A DNA stretch of 61,448 nucleotides from Thiorhodococcus mannitoliphagus (GCF_010915725.1 NZ_JAAIJR010000024.1:1-61448); one strand, 5' to 3'. Shown: positions 47,233-56,161, numbered from the stretch's first letter. Notes: generated from the sequence alone by a model not told the origin. A program made the numbers and translations.

Positions 47233-49449
47233 CTAAACCGCGTCCAGGTTGTCCCGCGCGGTCAGCCAAGTCTCCAATTCGGTTGCGGGCATTGGACGGG
47301 CGAAGAGAAAGCCCTGGCCTTCTTTACAGCCTAACTGCAAGAGATGGCTGCGCTGCGCTTCGTTTTCGACGCCCTCGGCGATGGTGATCAGATCGAGCTG
47401 ACGCCCCAGCGCGATGACCAGCTCTGCGATGCCGCTGTTATCGCCGCGCCCGTCGATCTCACTGATGAAGCTGCGGTCGATCTTGAGTCGGTCGACTTTG
47501 AGCTGCTTGAGGATGCTCAGGGACGAATAGCCGGTCCCGAAGTCATCCAAGGCTAAGGATATGCCCATGTCGCGGATCTCGGCGATCTTGGCGGCGGTCG
47601 AATCGATATGGCCGATCGCAACCGACTCAGTTAGCTCCAGCTCAAGCAACTCGACATTGACCCGGCAGTCCTCAAGCACGCGCTCGAGCATGGGGACGAA
47701 CCCGGGCTCACGGAACTGGGTGTGTGAGACATTGATGGCCATCCGGAAATCGGGGTAACCCAGATCAGCCAGATGCCTCAACTGGCGGCACGCCGTGCGC
47801 AGGACCCATTCGCCAATGGGGATCATCAAGCCGGACTGCTCGGCCAGCGGAATGAATCGGTCTGGAGGAATGGAGTGGCCTTCTTGCGTCTGCCAGCGCA
47901 ACAGTGCTTCTGCCCCCAGCACCTTGCCGCTGATCAGATCGACCTGCGGTTGATAGGCGAGAAAGAGGCGCTCGGCGGAAAAGGCGGCACGCAGGTCGGT
48001 CAGCAGGTGGATGCGCGCGCGCGCCGCCTCGCTCAGGTCGGCGGAGAAAGGGGTCGCTCGACCCCGGTTAAGAACCTTGGCCTGCTTCAGGGCAATGCTC
48101 GCATCCTTCAGCACGTCCTCGCCCTTAATCGAGCCATCACCGAGTTCGATCAGGCTGGCGGTTGCCGAGACGCGGATGACTTCACCCTGCACCGCGAAAG
48201 GCGCCGCGAAGATTTGCTCGATAACGTCCTGGGTCAGTGTCCCCGACGGCCCGAGCACGCCGAAGGTATCGCCCGCGAAACGCGCCAGAACCGAGGATGG
48301 GCCAAAGGTTTCCGCCAGGCGATCCGCTACGGTCCGCAGCACCAGGTCGCCGAAACGATAGTCGAGCACCGTGTTGATCTCGGCAAAATCATCCAGGTCG
48401 ATCAAGGCGAGGCTGATGTCTTCATTGCCGACCCGCTCGGTGATGAGCTGAATGAAGCGATTGCGATTCGGCAGGCCTAGCAGTTGGTCGTAATAGGCGA
48501 AGTCGTGCAGACGCTCTTGCAGAAGGACATTCTCGAAGCCGACCGTGACATTGGCGCAGAAGACCTGCAGCAGATTGTGATTGACCGGGTCCAGGGTGGA
48601 GACGTTGACGAAGGCGGCAATGCCCTGCGTCTCGCGGACACCGAAGTAGAGGCAGGTACCGCTCGAGAACAGATGCTCCTGACGGCTGATGCACTGCTGC
48701 AGGATCCCACGCAAACCGACATCGGGGAGATCGTCCAGCGGACAGTGGATCAGCTCGCGATAGCGACCGGCGGCGGCGATGACGCGGGTTGGTCCGGTTT
48801 GCGGATTCGAGGCGGCGCAGATCAGGCCGTCTGGGGCGATTCCCAGGAGGGCTGACAGCTGGGTGACGACCCCCTCGGCATAGAGCCTTAGGGCGCGAAT
48901 CTTGCTGAGACCGGTGCTGCCAGAGACGATCAGCTCAAGCCCCCGACGGCTCATCTCAAGCTGACGAATCTGCCGATAGGAGCGGATTGCCACGGCGAGG
49001 GTGGTGAAGAGACGTACCCGCGTGAGTTCCGACTTGGTCTTGTAGTCGTTGATGTCGTAGGTGCGGATGGTCTCGATCTCAGGCGCGTAGCCAGGCTGGC
49101 CAGTGCGCAGAACGATGCGGACCGCGGCATTGCCAAGCTCCTCGCGAATGCGCTTGACCAGGCGCAGACCGGCGTCTTCCGACTCCATGACCACGTCGAG
49201 CAGAACGACCGCAAAGTCGGGCTCGCTCGTGAGAATCTGATAAGCCTCCAGCGCCGAACCCGCGTGAGAGAACCGAAGCAGCTTTCCCTCGACGGACAGA
49301 TTGCGCAGCGCCAGCTCAGTGGCCTCATGGACATCCGCCTCATCGTCGACGATCAGGATGTGCCATGACTCGGTGGTCGTTGGTCGCTCCTCAACCTCAT
49401 CCTCGGCGAAACTGAGGAGGTCGTCATCCTTGCAGATTGGGTAGCTCAT
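47233..49449 (-). CDS. Response regulator REC-DUF3369-GGDEF-EAL (c-di-GMP phosphodiesterase type)
   Basis: A 738-residue regulator. Receiver with Asp85 (VVLLDVVMES) and TKSELT; DUF3369 region (about 190-350, LRLYAEGVVTQLSALLG...). The GGDEF domain has a degenerate active motif: F-A-G-D-T-F stands where GGDEF is expected. A C-terminal EAL domain has intact catalytic motifs (EALLRW, NVSHTQF, ELELTES, LDDFGTGYSS, KIDRSFI, AEGVE). Predicted net activity is c-di-GMP hydrolysis, controlled by phosphorylation. The start ATG at 49449 was chosen over a 33-codon extension lacking conservation. It is the first gene of the operon with the multi-PAS kinase. Confidence 0.94.
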   Translation of the reverse strand: MSYPICKDDDLLSFAEDEVEERPTTTESWHILIVDDEADVHEATELALRNLSVEGKLLRFSHAGSALEAYQILTSEPDFAVVLLDVVMESEDAGLRLVKRIREELGNAAVRIVLRTGQPGYAPEIETIRTYDINDYKTKSELTRVRLFTTLAVAIRSYRQIRQLEMSRRGLELIVSGSTGLSKIRALRLYAEGVVTQLSALLGIAPDGLICAASNPQTGPTRVIAAAGRYRELIHCPLDDLPDVGLRGILQQCISRQEHLFSSGTCLYFGVRETQGIAAFVNVSTLDPVNHNLLQVFCANVTVGFENVLLQERLHDFAYYDQLLGLPNRNRFIQLITERVGNEDISLALIDLDDFAEINTVLDYRFGDLVLRTVADRLAETFGPSSVLARFAGDTFGVLGPSGTLTQDVIEQIFAAPFAVQGEVIRVSATASLIELGDGSIKGEDVLKDASIALKQAKVLNRGRATPFSADLSEAARARIHLLTDLRAAFSAERLFLAYQPQVDLISGKVLGAEALLRWQTQEGHSIPPDRFIPLAEQSGLMIPIGEWVLRTACRQLRHLADLGYPDFRMAINVSHTQFREPGFVPMLERVLEDCRVNVELLELELTESVAIGHIDSTAAKIAEIRDMGISLALDDFGTGYSSLSILKQLKVDRLKIDRSFISEIDGRGDNSGIAELVIALGRQLDLITIAEGVENEAQRSHLLQLGCKEGQGFLFARPMPATELETWLTARDNLDAV

Positions 49450-50538
49450 GAATTTTCCGCTATCTTGATTCGGTCTCGACCTTGGGGCGAAATCTTGTAG
49501 CGCGTCCAGTACGACAAGCGTATTTCGTAGGTGCGGCTTCAGCCGCACGACAGGAACCGGTTTTGCCAGTGCGGTTGAAACCGCACCCGCACTAAAACGG
49601 CGCGTCCCATCCGTGACGCAGTCTCAGTCGAGCCAAAGAGATCGCCAGGAAGGTTACCCGAGGTGCGTCGGAAAGTCAGAAAAGTCAAGCACCCCAGATG
49701 CCGGTCACCACTCTCAAATGCTATGAAGAACCTGTAGACTCCCTGGCCCTATTTTCGTTTACGCCAGCTGTCCAAGAGGCGAGACAATCCCCTGCGCCGC
49801 TCTTCTGCCAGTCAAATCGGCTTCCAATCGTGCACCGTGTCAAACGGTAGCATCTGGTCCGCATCGTGGCCGTGACGGCCAACACAGCTCGCGGACCTTG
49901 GCGCGTCCTTGTTGCCGCGCGCCGGGCGGTTCGTTCGCATCACCCCTGCGTCAGGTCAGGCGGGCGCATGGCAAATCCCGAGTCGACCGCTTGCGATCGA
50001 CGGCCCGCGACGGTGCTGGCTGCTTGTGCGGGGATTGCGGGAGACTCAATGCCCGGATCGGATCCTCGATGCCAAAAGACATTCGAACACAATACTCTTG
50101 CGGAATGTGCTTGATACCCGACGCGAGCCCCCATTCTGCCCCCGCAACTCCGTTTCGTGATCAGTTGCTGAGATTAAAGCCTTCCCCGAGACCAGACTAT
50201 GCCCGTTGCCTTAGACACTCAGTGTCAGCATTGCCGATGCCCGCGCACACGTTGCTGAATAGAGATGACGAGCCGGTATTTCCAGTTTGAGGAACGGAAA
50301 CGACCGAAGTCGTCATGACTTTATCTCAATAATACTGCTTTGCTACCTTAATGCGTCTGATTTAGAAAATGGTCACTCTGCGTGACCTGGAAAGCTGGCT
50401 GCTCTTGGTGGCGCAAACGCCTCTTTGACATGCCCTGGGACCCCAGTGATCAGGGGTTTGATCTTGATTAAGGCTTTTTGGGTCAGAGGTATAGATCAAA
50501 TTGGAGTCTGGCAAAGTAGAAATAAGGATACCAGGAAC
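49450..50538. other. 1.1-kb intergenic region without a recognised gene
   Basis: It contains two REP-like hairpins (49531-49586) near the regulator promoter. The remainder shows short open frames without family features. One plus-strand frame (49898-50290) encodes two CxxC-type motifs (CLCGDC and CGMC), but its composition looks non-coding. Sequence upstream of 50539 is more AT-rich and probably holds a promoter. Confidence 0.45.
49531..49586. repeat. Pair of REP-like hairpins (GTGCGGNTT family)
   Basis: GTGCGGCT-TC-AGCCGCAC (49531-49548) and GTGCGGTT-GA-AACCGCAC (49569-49586) are perfect 8-bp-stem palindromes 20 bases apart. They form a third palindromic family in this window, distinct from the RAYT-flanking and GTAGYCAGG families. 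Confidence 0.75.
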
Positions 50539-51099
50539 ATGCAACGCTACCTTCTGACCGACTATAATAACGCCTCTGCAGAAACACGAGATGTTTATGA
50601 CGACTTCATGCGGACAACGGGGGAAAGCTCGGTCCCGATCTGGCTACAGAGCCTCGGGCACAGCGCTCCGCTCGCCCGCGCCTATTGGGAACGCGCGAAG
50701 GGAACGCTCTTCAGCGGCAGCCTGCCCTTGCCGCTCAAGGAGATGATCGTCTTCGTGGTGTCGGCCAGGCATGGGGCTCGATACTGCTCGGCCTGCCACG
50801 CTCAGAATGTCCTCAGTCTCGACCAGGCACTTGAATTCAAGGATTTGCACGCCTTCGTCACGGCCGGCGCGGAGCGAAACCTGCCGCCCTACTACGAGCA
50901 TGTCGTCGCCTTTGCCGAGAAGGTCGTCGCCGACGCCAATCAGGTCACGGACGAGGACTTCGAGATGCTGATGGACGAGGGCTTCAGTCGGGAGGAGATC
51001 TGCGAAATCATCGCAGTCATCGATCTGGCATCCATGTTCAACATCTACACCAGCGCATTGAAGTTGGATTTGGATCCAAACTATCGGGCGATTCTCTAA
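50539..51099 (+). CDS. Carboxymuconolactone decarboxylase/AhpD-like family protein
   Basis: A 186-residue all-helical protein of the CMD/AhpD superfamily. Many members are peroxidase-associated disulfide reductases. The redox motif is Cys83-Ser-Ala-Cys86-His87 within GARYCSACHAQN, with Glu68 in PLKEMIVF as the likely proton-relay residue. The C-terminal half (FEMLMDEGFSREEICEIIAV) is family-typical. The start ATG at 50539 is preceded by AGGA. It is followed 21 bases later by the GAF-GGDEF gene, so a shared transcript and a redox-to-c-di-GMP link are plausible but unproven. Confidence 0.85.
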   Translation: MQRYLLTDYNNASAETRDVYDDFMRTTGESSVPIWLQSLGHSAPLARAYWERAKGTLFSGSLPLPLKEMIVFVVSARHGARYCSACHAQNVLSLDQALEFKDLHAFVTAGAERNLPPYYEHVVAFAEKVVADANQVTDEDFEMLMDEGFSREEICEIIAVIDLASMFNIYTSALKLDLDPNYRAIL

Positions 51100-51120
51100 A
51101 GCCTGGCATAAGATCGGATC

Positions 51121-52167
51121 ATGGACAGGAATCCGACCTCGCCCTGGCAGGAGCGCACCACGCAACAGCTCGTGCGGTACGAGGCTGTCTTCAAGCTGCT
51201 CGACGATATTCAGCAGACCGAGAGTGTCGAGGAGATTGCACGGCGGGTCTCACGGCATTGGAAGTATTTTGCCAATGTCACCTGCTGGCGGCTCGTGCTA
51301 CCCAAGGATGAGGGCTTCCAGGTCATCGACAGCTCACGCGGGGAGGCGCAACTGGCGAGTGTCGTGGCGCTCGACGCCTGGGACGCCTTCCACCTGTCCC
51401 AACAGAAACCACGCCTCGTCAGGCCGGCGGAGCTGTCCGAGCCGCCGTATCCCCCCGAGCACCTGGCCGGCAAAGCGATCACCGAGATCCAGGTGCTGCC
51501 CTTTGTCCGTCTGGGCCAGTGCATTGGGCTACTGAGCACCGCGGCACGCCACGAGCCGTTCAACGAGCTGGACATCAAGTTCATTCGGCTCTTCGGCAGC
51601 CACTTGACCGATCGTCTGTCCAGCATCGAGCTGCGCCGACAGGCGATGAACGCCCTCGTCGACAAGGCGACCCGCGATGCCCTGACGGGCCTGCTGAACC
51701 GCGGCGCCATCATCGAGCGGCTCGACAGGCAGCTCGCGCAAGCGGCCGCTTGCGGCGAGCCGCTCAGCGTCATCCTGGCCGACCTCGACTTCTTCAAAGC
51801 CATCAACGACAACCATGGTCACCTCGCCGGTGATCAGGTGCTGCGCGAGGTGTCGCGCAGATTGCAGGCACAGACCCTCTCCGGGGACAGTTTGGGACGC
51901 TATGGAGGGGAGGAGTTTCTGTTCATCCTCTATCCGTGCAGCGCGGAAGACGCTGAACAGGCGGCCGAGCGCCTGCGTCGGATCGTCGCCGAAAACCCGA
52001 TCAAGATTGACGCGGAGCCGCCCCGGGCTCTTGGCGCCACCATCAGTTTGGGAGCGGCGAGTACGCGTGGACATGACCGTTGCAGGCTCGAGGAGTTGAT
52101 CAAGCGCGCCGACGACGCGCTCTACCAGTCAAAGGCCGCTGGGCGTAACCGGGTGACGGTTGGATGA
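51121..52167 (+). CDS. GAF-like domain diguanylate cyclase
   Basis: A 348-residue cytoplasmic protein. The N-terminal part (about 15-175) resembles a GAF sensor domain, with a coiled linker ELRRQAMNALVDKATRDALT leading to a GGDEF domain. The active motif is YGGEEF, and LADLDFFKAINDNHGHLAGD and DDALYQSKAAGRNRV are conserved. The RxxD inhibition site is absent (L-S-G-D at that position), so product feedback is probably missing. Its stop overlaps the start of the EIIC-EAL gene (ATGA), pairing a c-di-GMP synthase with a putative hydrolase. Confidence 0.93.
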   Translation: MDRNPTSPWQERTTQQLVRYEAVFKLLDDIQQTESVEEIARRVSRHWKYFANVTCWRLVLPKDEGFQVIDSSRGEAQLASVVALDAWDAFHLSQQKPRLVRPAELSEPPYPPEHLAGKAITEIQVLPFVRLGQCIGLLSTAARHEPFNELDIKFIRLFGSHLTDRLSSIELRRQAMNALVDKATRDALTGLLNRGAIIERLDRQLAQAAACGEPLSVILADLDFFKAINDNHGHLAGDQVLREVSRRLQAQTLSGDSLGRYGGEEFLFILYPCSAEDAEQAAERLRRIVAENPIKIDAEPPRALGATISLGAASTRGHDRCRLEELIKRADDALYQSKAAGRNRVTVG

Positions 52168-54413
52168 ACGGCAGCCCATTCTCGCGTGCGGCCAGTCTAG
52201 CGCGAGCGCCTTGGGGGTCCCGGCGGGCGTTGTTGGATCTGCTGATCGAAGCAGGCGATCAACCGCTGTTTCTAGCCATTCAACGCGGACTGGCGCTGGT
52301 GCTGCCGCTGATCATGGTCGGTGCCCTCGCCATCCTGGTCCGGGACTTCCCGTCCGCCAGCATCCAGCAGATGCTCGACGCTGCCTTGGGTGCGCAGTGG
52401 CGGACCCGGTGCGGAAACCTGATCGACGGCACCTTCGGCATCGCCTCGCTCGCGTTGCTGTGCGCCCTGAGCGGAACCATGGCGACGCTGCACAACCAAC
52501 GCCATTCTGGCCCCCATGTCAGCCCGATCATGGCGGCGGTCGTGGTGTTGTCGTGCTTTTTCGTGATCACGGCGGCGGGAGATACGACGACGTGGCGCGA
52601 ACTTTTTTCGCTGAACCGCGGTCTGCTGGTGGCAATGGGCGTTGCCGCGCTCGGTTCCTGGATCTTCCTGCGCCTGGCCCAGATCGAATGGCTGCAGCTG
52701 CGGTTCCGCATGATGGGCAGCGATCCGGTGGTGCGCGATATCCTGATGATCACACCGGCGGGCATGCTCACGATCCTCTGCTTTGGCGGCCTGCAATGGG
52801 CGCTCACGGCGGCTGGAGTTGTCGATCTCTATGCGAGCACGCGCGAGTGGGTGGAATCTCCGTTCACGGATGCCGGCAGTGGTCTTGGTTCCGGACTGGC
52901 CTATGTGAGCCTGTCCCAAATCCTCTGGTTCTTCGGCGCCCATGGTCCCAACCTGCTCTTTGCCGTCGAGGAGCATCTGCTCATTCCGGCCGGGCTTGCG
53001 AATGCCGCCGCGCTGCAGTCGGGCGCCGAGCCAGCCTTCATCATCACCAAACCCTTCATTGATGCCTTTGCACGCCTCGGTGGCTCGGGCAGCTCGCTCT
53101 GTCTCATTATCGCCATCCTCTTCGCCAGTCGTGATGTCGGCAGCCGTAGGCTCGCGGTCTTCGCACTCTTCCCGGCACTCTTCAATGTGAACGAGCCGCT
53201 CCTCTTTGGTATCCCGCTGATCCTGAATCCGAGCTACCTGATTCCCTTTCTCCTCACGCCCGTGATCCAGACCTTGACGGCCTTTGGCGCGACAGCGCTC
53301 GAACTGGTCCCCCATACGACGATCGTGATGCCCTGGACGACACCGCCCCTCATCAGTGGATTCGTCGCGACCGGCTCTGCGGCAGGCGTGGTCATGCAGC
53401 TGATCAACCTCGCATTGGGGGCCATCATCTACGTGCCCTTTGTGCGCTTCTCCGACCGCGTGCGCGAGCACCGTGGCAAGCGTGTGATGAGTGGGCTCCT
53501 GCGCGCGGCGGAGAGCAGCGAAACCGGGGTCGGCGGCCGCAAGTGCCTCGATCGGCTCGGTGATGAAGGTCGGCTGGCGAAGGCATTGGCGGACGATCTT
53601 GCCCTCGCGCTCAAGGGAAACACCCAGCTCTTCCTCGAATACCAGCCGCAGATTGGCGCCAAGCGAGACGTCGTGCATGGGGTCGAGGCGCTGCTGCGTT
53701 GGAACCATCCCGTCTATGGACGCGTCCCGCCTCCGGTGACCGTGGCCATCGCGGAGGACATGGGCATGATCGATCGGCTCGGCGCCTTCGTCCTCGCTGC
53801 GGCCTGCACTCAGCGGGCGGCGTGGTGCGGACAGGTGCCGGACACGCTGATCCTCTCGGTCAACGTGTCGCCGCGAGAGCTGTTGAGCCCTGTCTTCGCC
53901 CGCACCGTGATCGCGGTTCTGGAGCAGAGCGGGCTTGCCCCGCACCTGCTCGAACTGGAGATCACCGAATCGACGGTGCTCATTCCAGACAGGCTCGCGC
54001 TGGACTCCCTGCGACACTTGCGCGAGATGGGTATTCGCATCGCAATTGATGACTTCGGCATGGGGCATGCCTCACTGCGCTATCTGCAGGAGCTACCCAT
54101 CGATACGGTCAAGATCGATCGCTCCCTGACAAGCGGCGGCCCGGGCGGCCTCAACGAACACATCGTGCGCAGCATCAACGAGTTGAGCCGGTCTCTCGGT
54201 ATCCTCACCATCGTCGAAGGCGTCGAGCTCGACACGCAGCTGTCACGATTCCTCGCGCTGGGGTGCGACACCTTTCAGGGCTATCTCTTCAGCCGACCGC
54301 TCACGCCTGGCGATTGTCTGAGCTTCATTGGCGCGAGGCAGAACAACAGGCAGCCGATCGGTGCCCCCAACACTTGCGATCACTCCGTCATGGTCTCGCG
54401 AGAGACCCTTTGA
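52164..54413 (+). CDS. Fusion of PTS EIIC-like membrane domain with EAL phosphodiesterase
   Basis: A 749-residue protein. Residues about 25-435 are a lactose/cellobiose-type PTS EIIC domain with about 9-10 membrane segments. It includes ILWFFGAHGPNLLFAVEE, FIITKPFIDAFARLGGSGSS, and the substrate-site loop FNVNEPLLFGIPLILNPSYL. No EIIA, EIIB or HPr domain is attached or adjacent. Residues about 480-735 are an EAL domain with catalytic Glu508 in VEALLRW, NVSPREL, ELEITES, DDFGMGHASL, KIDRSL and EGVE. The EIIC module is therefore probably a sugar-sensing or sugar-binding input for c-di-GMP hydrolysis rather than a transporter. Translation is coupled to the GGDEF gene. Confidence 0.9.
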   Translation: MNGSPFSRAASLARAPWGSRRALLDLLIEAGDQPLFLAIQRGLALVLPLIMVGALAILVRDFPSASIQQMLDAALGAQWRTRCGNLIDGTFGIASLALLCALSGTMATLHNQRHSGPHVSPIMAAVVVLSCFFVITAAGDTTTWRELFSLNRGLLVAMGVAALGSWIFLRLAQIEWLQLRFRMMGSDPVVRDILMITPAGMLTILCFGGLQWALTAAGVVDLYASTREWVESPFTDAGSGLGSGLAYVSLSQILWFFGAHGPNLLFAVEEHLLIPAGLANAAALQSGAEPAFIITKPFIDAFARLGGSGSSLCLIIAILFASRDVGSRRLAVFALFPALFNVNEPLLFGIPLILNPSYLIPFLLTPVIQTLTAFGATALELVPHTTIVMPWTTPPLISGFVATGSAAGVVMQLINLALGAIIYVPFVRFSDRVREHRGKRVMSGLLRAAESSETGVGGRKCLDRLGDEGRLAKALADDLALALKGNTQLFLEYQPQIGAKRDVVHGVEALLRWNHPVYGRVPPPVTVAIAEDMGMIDRLGAFVLAAACTQRAAWCGQVPDTLILSVNVSPRELLSPVFARTVIAVLEQSGLAPHLLELEITESTVLIPDRLALDSLRHLREMGIRIAIDDFGMGHASLRYLQELPIDTVKIDRSLTSGGPGGLNEHIVRSINELSRSLGILTIVEGVELDTQLSRFLALGCDTFQGYLFSRPLTPGDCLSFIGARQNNRQPIGAPNTCDHSVMVSRETL

Positions 54414-54447
54414 AGGAGCATTGCTGACTCCCGAACGCGCGCTGTTG

Positions 54448-54463
54448 GACCTCGGTCGAGGTC
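54448..54463. terminator. Short hairpin between convergent EIIC-EAL and petA genes
   Basis: GACCTCG-GT-CGAGGTC is a perfect 7-bp stem with a 2-base centre, 35 bases after the EIIC-EAL stop. There is no T-run. Weak terminator candidate. Confidence 0.35.
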
Positions 54464-54495
54464 GGACAGCACGCCCGCATGCTCGGATGGTCAGC

Positions 54496-55089
54496 CTATG
54501 CCGCTGATCGATCCTCGCCGACCAGGATGGTCGTATCGTTCAGGTAGGTGTGCTTGGGGATGACCAAGTTGGTCGGGGCGGGCACGTTCTTGAAGACGCG
54601 GGCAGCCAGGTCGAAGCGCGAGCCGTGGCAGGGGCAGAAGAAGCCGCCTTTCCATTCTGCTCCGAGGTCTTCGGGCGCGAATTCCGGGCGATAGATCGGC
54701 GAGCAGCCCAGGTGGGTGCAGATGCCGATGGCGACGAGATACTCCGATTTGATCGACCGGGTTGGGTTCTGGCAGTACTCGGGCTGCTGCGGGACTTCCG
54801 AGCTGGGATCAACGAGCTTGGGGTCGTTGCTCGCCAGGGCCTCCAGCATTGTGGGCGTGCGGTGGACGATCCACACCGGCTTGCCGCGCCACTTCACCCG
54901 CAGCAAGGCACCAGGCTCCAACTTGCTGATGTCGGCCTCGACCGGTGCTCCCGCCGCCCGGGCGCGGGCGCTCGGGTTCATGGATGCGACGAAGGGGACG
55001 GCGGCATAGGCGGCGCCGACTCCCCCGATGGTTGCTGTGGCTGCCACCAGAAGCCGCCGTCTCGTCTTATCTACGCTTTGGATGCTCAT
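54496..55089 (-). CDS. petA: Rieske [2Fe-2S] subunit of a cytochrome bc1-type complex
   Basis: A 197-residue Rieske protein with an N-terminal Tat-like anchor (TRRRLLVAATATIGGVGAAY), the hinge region ARARAAGAPVEADIS, and the cluster domain. Box 1 is CTHLGC (Cys124, His126, Cys129) and box 2 is CPCHGS (Cys152, Cys154, His155). WRGKPVWIVHRTPTMLEAL is typical of proteobacterial ubiquinol-cytochrome c reductase ISP. The start at 55089 has GGAG 10 bases upstream. Normally petB and petC follow. Here the next DNA is a convergent unrelated gene, so this is a solitary Rieske gene. Confidence 0.93.
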   Translation of the reverse strand: MSIQSVDKTRRRLLVAATATIGGVGAAYAAVPFVASMNPSARARAAGAPVEADISKLEPGALLRVKWRGKPVWIVHRTPTMLEALASNDPKLVDPSSEVPQQPEYCQNPTRSIKSEYLVAIGICTHLGCSPIYRPEFAPEDLGAEWKGGFFCPCHGSRFDLAARVFKNVPAPTNLVIPKHTYLNDTTILVGEDRSAA

Positions 55090-55233
55090 GAGCCACTTAC
55101 TCCAGGCTTGGTTGCGGCCGGCCTCGGCCTCGTTCTGACTCGACCGTGCGGCACGCATCACTACGGTGGGTTTTGATTACTGCCAGCATTCTCCGAGATT
55201 GTCCGACCAAAACACCCTGACATCTGTCAATGC

Positions 55234-55255
55234 AAAACGCACATATGTGCGTTTT
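55234..55255. promoter_or_regulatory. Perfect 22-bp palindrome, candidate operator of the DUF134-NifX operon
   Basis: AAAACGCACAT is followed immediately by its exact mirror ATGTGCGTTTT. It lies 131 bases upstream of the DUF134 regulator start and 145 bases upstream of the divergent petA start. Perfect odd-free dyads of this length in an intergenic region are typical of dimeric repressor sites. The DUF134 helix-turn-helix protein is the obvious candidate ligand. Confidence 0.65.
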
Positions 55256-55385
55256 AATCGAACCCTGCTCGGCGCTGGACGGCGCCATGTCATTGGTGCG
55301 GGTGCTTTGCCTGGGTCGAACGCCCAGTGACGAGCCGCTTCTGCCATCCGCGCCCCTGAGGGCGCCAGTGCCCAAGGGAGAGTCC

Positions 55386-55793
55386 ATGCCAGGTCGACGC
55401 AGACGGGCGAGGTGCATCGACTTCGCCCCGACTCATCTTTGCTTCAAGCCCTGCGGTCGGCCTGGCCGGGACAGGGAGCGGATCAGTTTGCGCGCGGATG
55501 AGTTCGAGGCGGTCCGCCTGGCGGACCTCGAGGGGCTCTATCAGGAAGCGGCGGCCCGGCGGATGGGTATCTCACGGACCACCTTATCGCGCACGCTCGC
55601 CGAGGCACGCCGCAAGATCGCGGAGGCCTTGGTCGAGGGCAAGCGGCTCGTCGTGGAGCTGGATCAGAAGCGCTCCTCGGCCGATGCCGAAGTTGACGGC
55701 GACTATGCAGACAACCGGCCGTCCTTAGCGGCCGAAGCGACTAAACAACATCGAGGACGAAAGCATGAAGAAGATTGTCTTGACGGCGAATGA
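55386..55793 (+). CDS. DUF134-family helix-turn-helix regulator
   Basis: A 135-residue putative DNA-binding protein. The cysteine-containing N-terminus MPGRRRRARCIDFAPTHLCF matches DUF134 (R-x-R-R-x-R-x-I-x-x-x-P). It is followed by the sigma-70-region-4-like helix-turn-helix [20 protein letters not shown] then AAARRMGISRTTLSRTLAEA. DUF134 proteins commonly sit with NifX-like and Mrp/MinD ATPase genes. The ATG at 55386 has GGGAGA upstream, and the longer upstream frame is unsupported. Its 3' end overlaps the first NifX-like gene by 29 bases. Confidence 0.88.
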   Translation: MPGRRRRARCIDFAPTHLCFKPCGRPGRDRERISLRADEFEAVRLADLEGLYQEAAARRMGISRTTLSRTLAEARRKIAEALVEGKRLVVELDQKRSSADAEVDGDYADNRPSLAAEATKQHRGRKHEEDCLDGE

Positions 55794-56127
55794 CGACCGC
55801 GGCTTGGATGGCGCCATGTCCATGCATTTCGGCCACTGCACGCATTTCGTGCTGGCCAGCGTGGACGCGGACAACCAGGTCACCTCTACCGAGGTGCACG
55901 CGAATCCCTACGCCGAGCGCCATGAGCCGGGTCAGATCCCGGAATTCATCAAGGGCTTGGGGGCCGACGTGGTGGTTGCGGGCGGCATGGGCGGAAAGGC
56001 CCTGCAGTGGTTCGAGCAGCTTGGAGTCCAGGTGGTGACGGGTGCGCGCTCGGGTGTCGGTGAGACGCTCGACGCCTATCTCGCGGGTGCCGTCTCCGGG
56101 GTATCCGAATGCAACCACGAGCACTGA
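55765..56127 (+). CDS. NifX/NifB-C-terminal-like (dinitrogenase cofactor-binding fold) protein 1
   Basis: A 120-residue protein of the Nitro_FeMo-Co family, which binds metal-sulfur clusters (NifX, NafY, VnfX, and the Mo-Cu orange protein). Features are MKKIVLTANDDRGLDGAMSM, HFGHCTHFVLASVD, and GLGADVVVAGGMGGKALQWF. Cys and His residues occur in FGHCTHF and in the C-terminal SECNHEH, plausible metal ligands. Its start lies inside the DUF134 gene. It is probably not a nitrogen-fixation gene, since no nif genes are nearby. Confidence 0.88.
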   Translation: MKKIVLTANDDRGLDGAMSMHFGHCTHFVLASVDADNQVTSTEVHANPYAERHEPGQIPEFIKGLGADVVVAGGMGGKALQWFEQLGVQVVTGARSGVGETLDAYLAGAVSGVSECNHEH

Positions 56128-56161
56128 TGCAGATTGCGCGCAGCCCCGGGAGGGCCAGAGC

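Noticed and set aside
49898-50290. Possible small zinc-ribbon protein (CLCGDC and CGMC motifs)
   Set aside because: There is no ribosome-binding site, the composition is low-complexity, the spacing between motifs is irregular, and I know no family with this pattern. It is more likely a chance frame.
50458-50500. Possible sigma-70 promoter (TTGATT ... TATAGAT) ahead of the AhpD-like gene
   Set aside because: Spacing between the boxes is about 20 bases, longer than optimal, and other arrangements are equally good, so no specific promoter is claimed.
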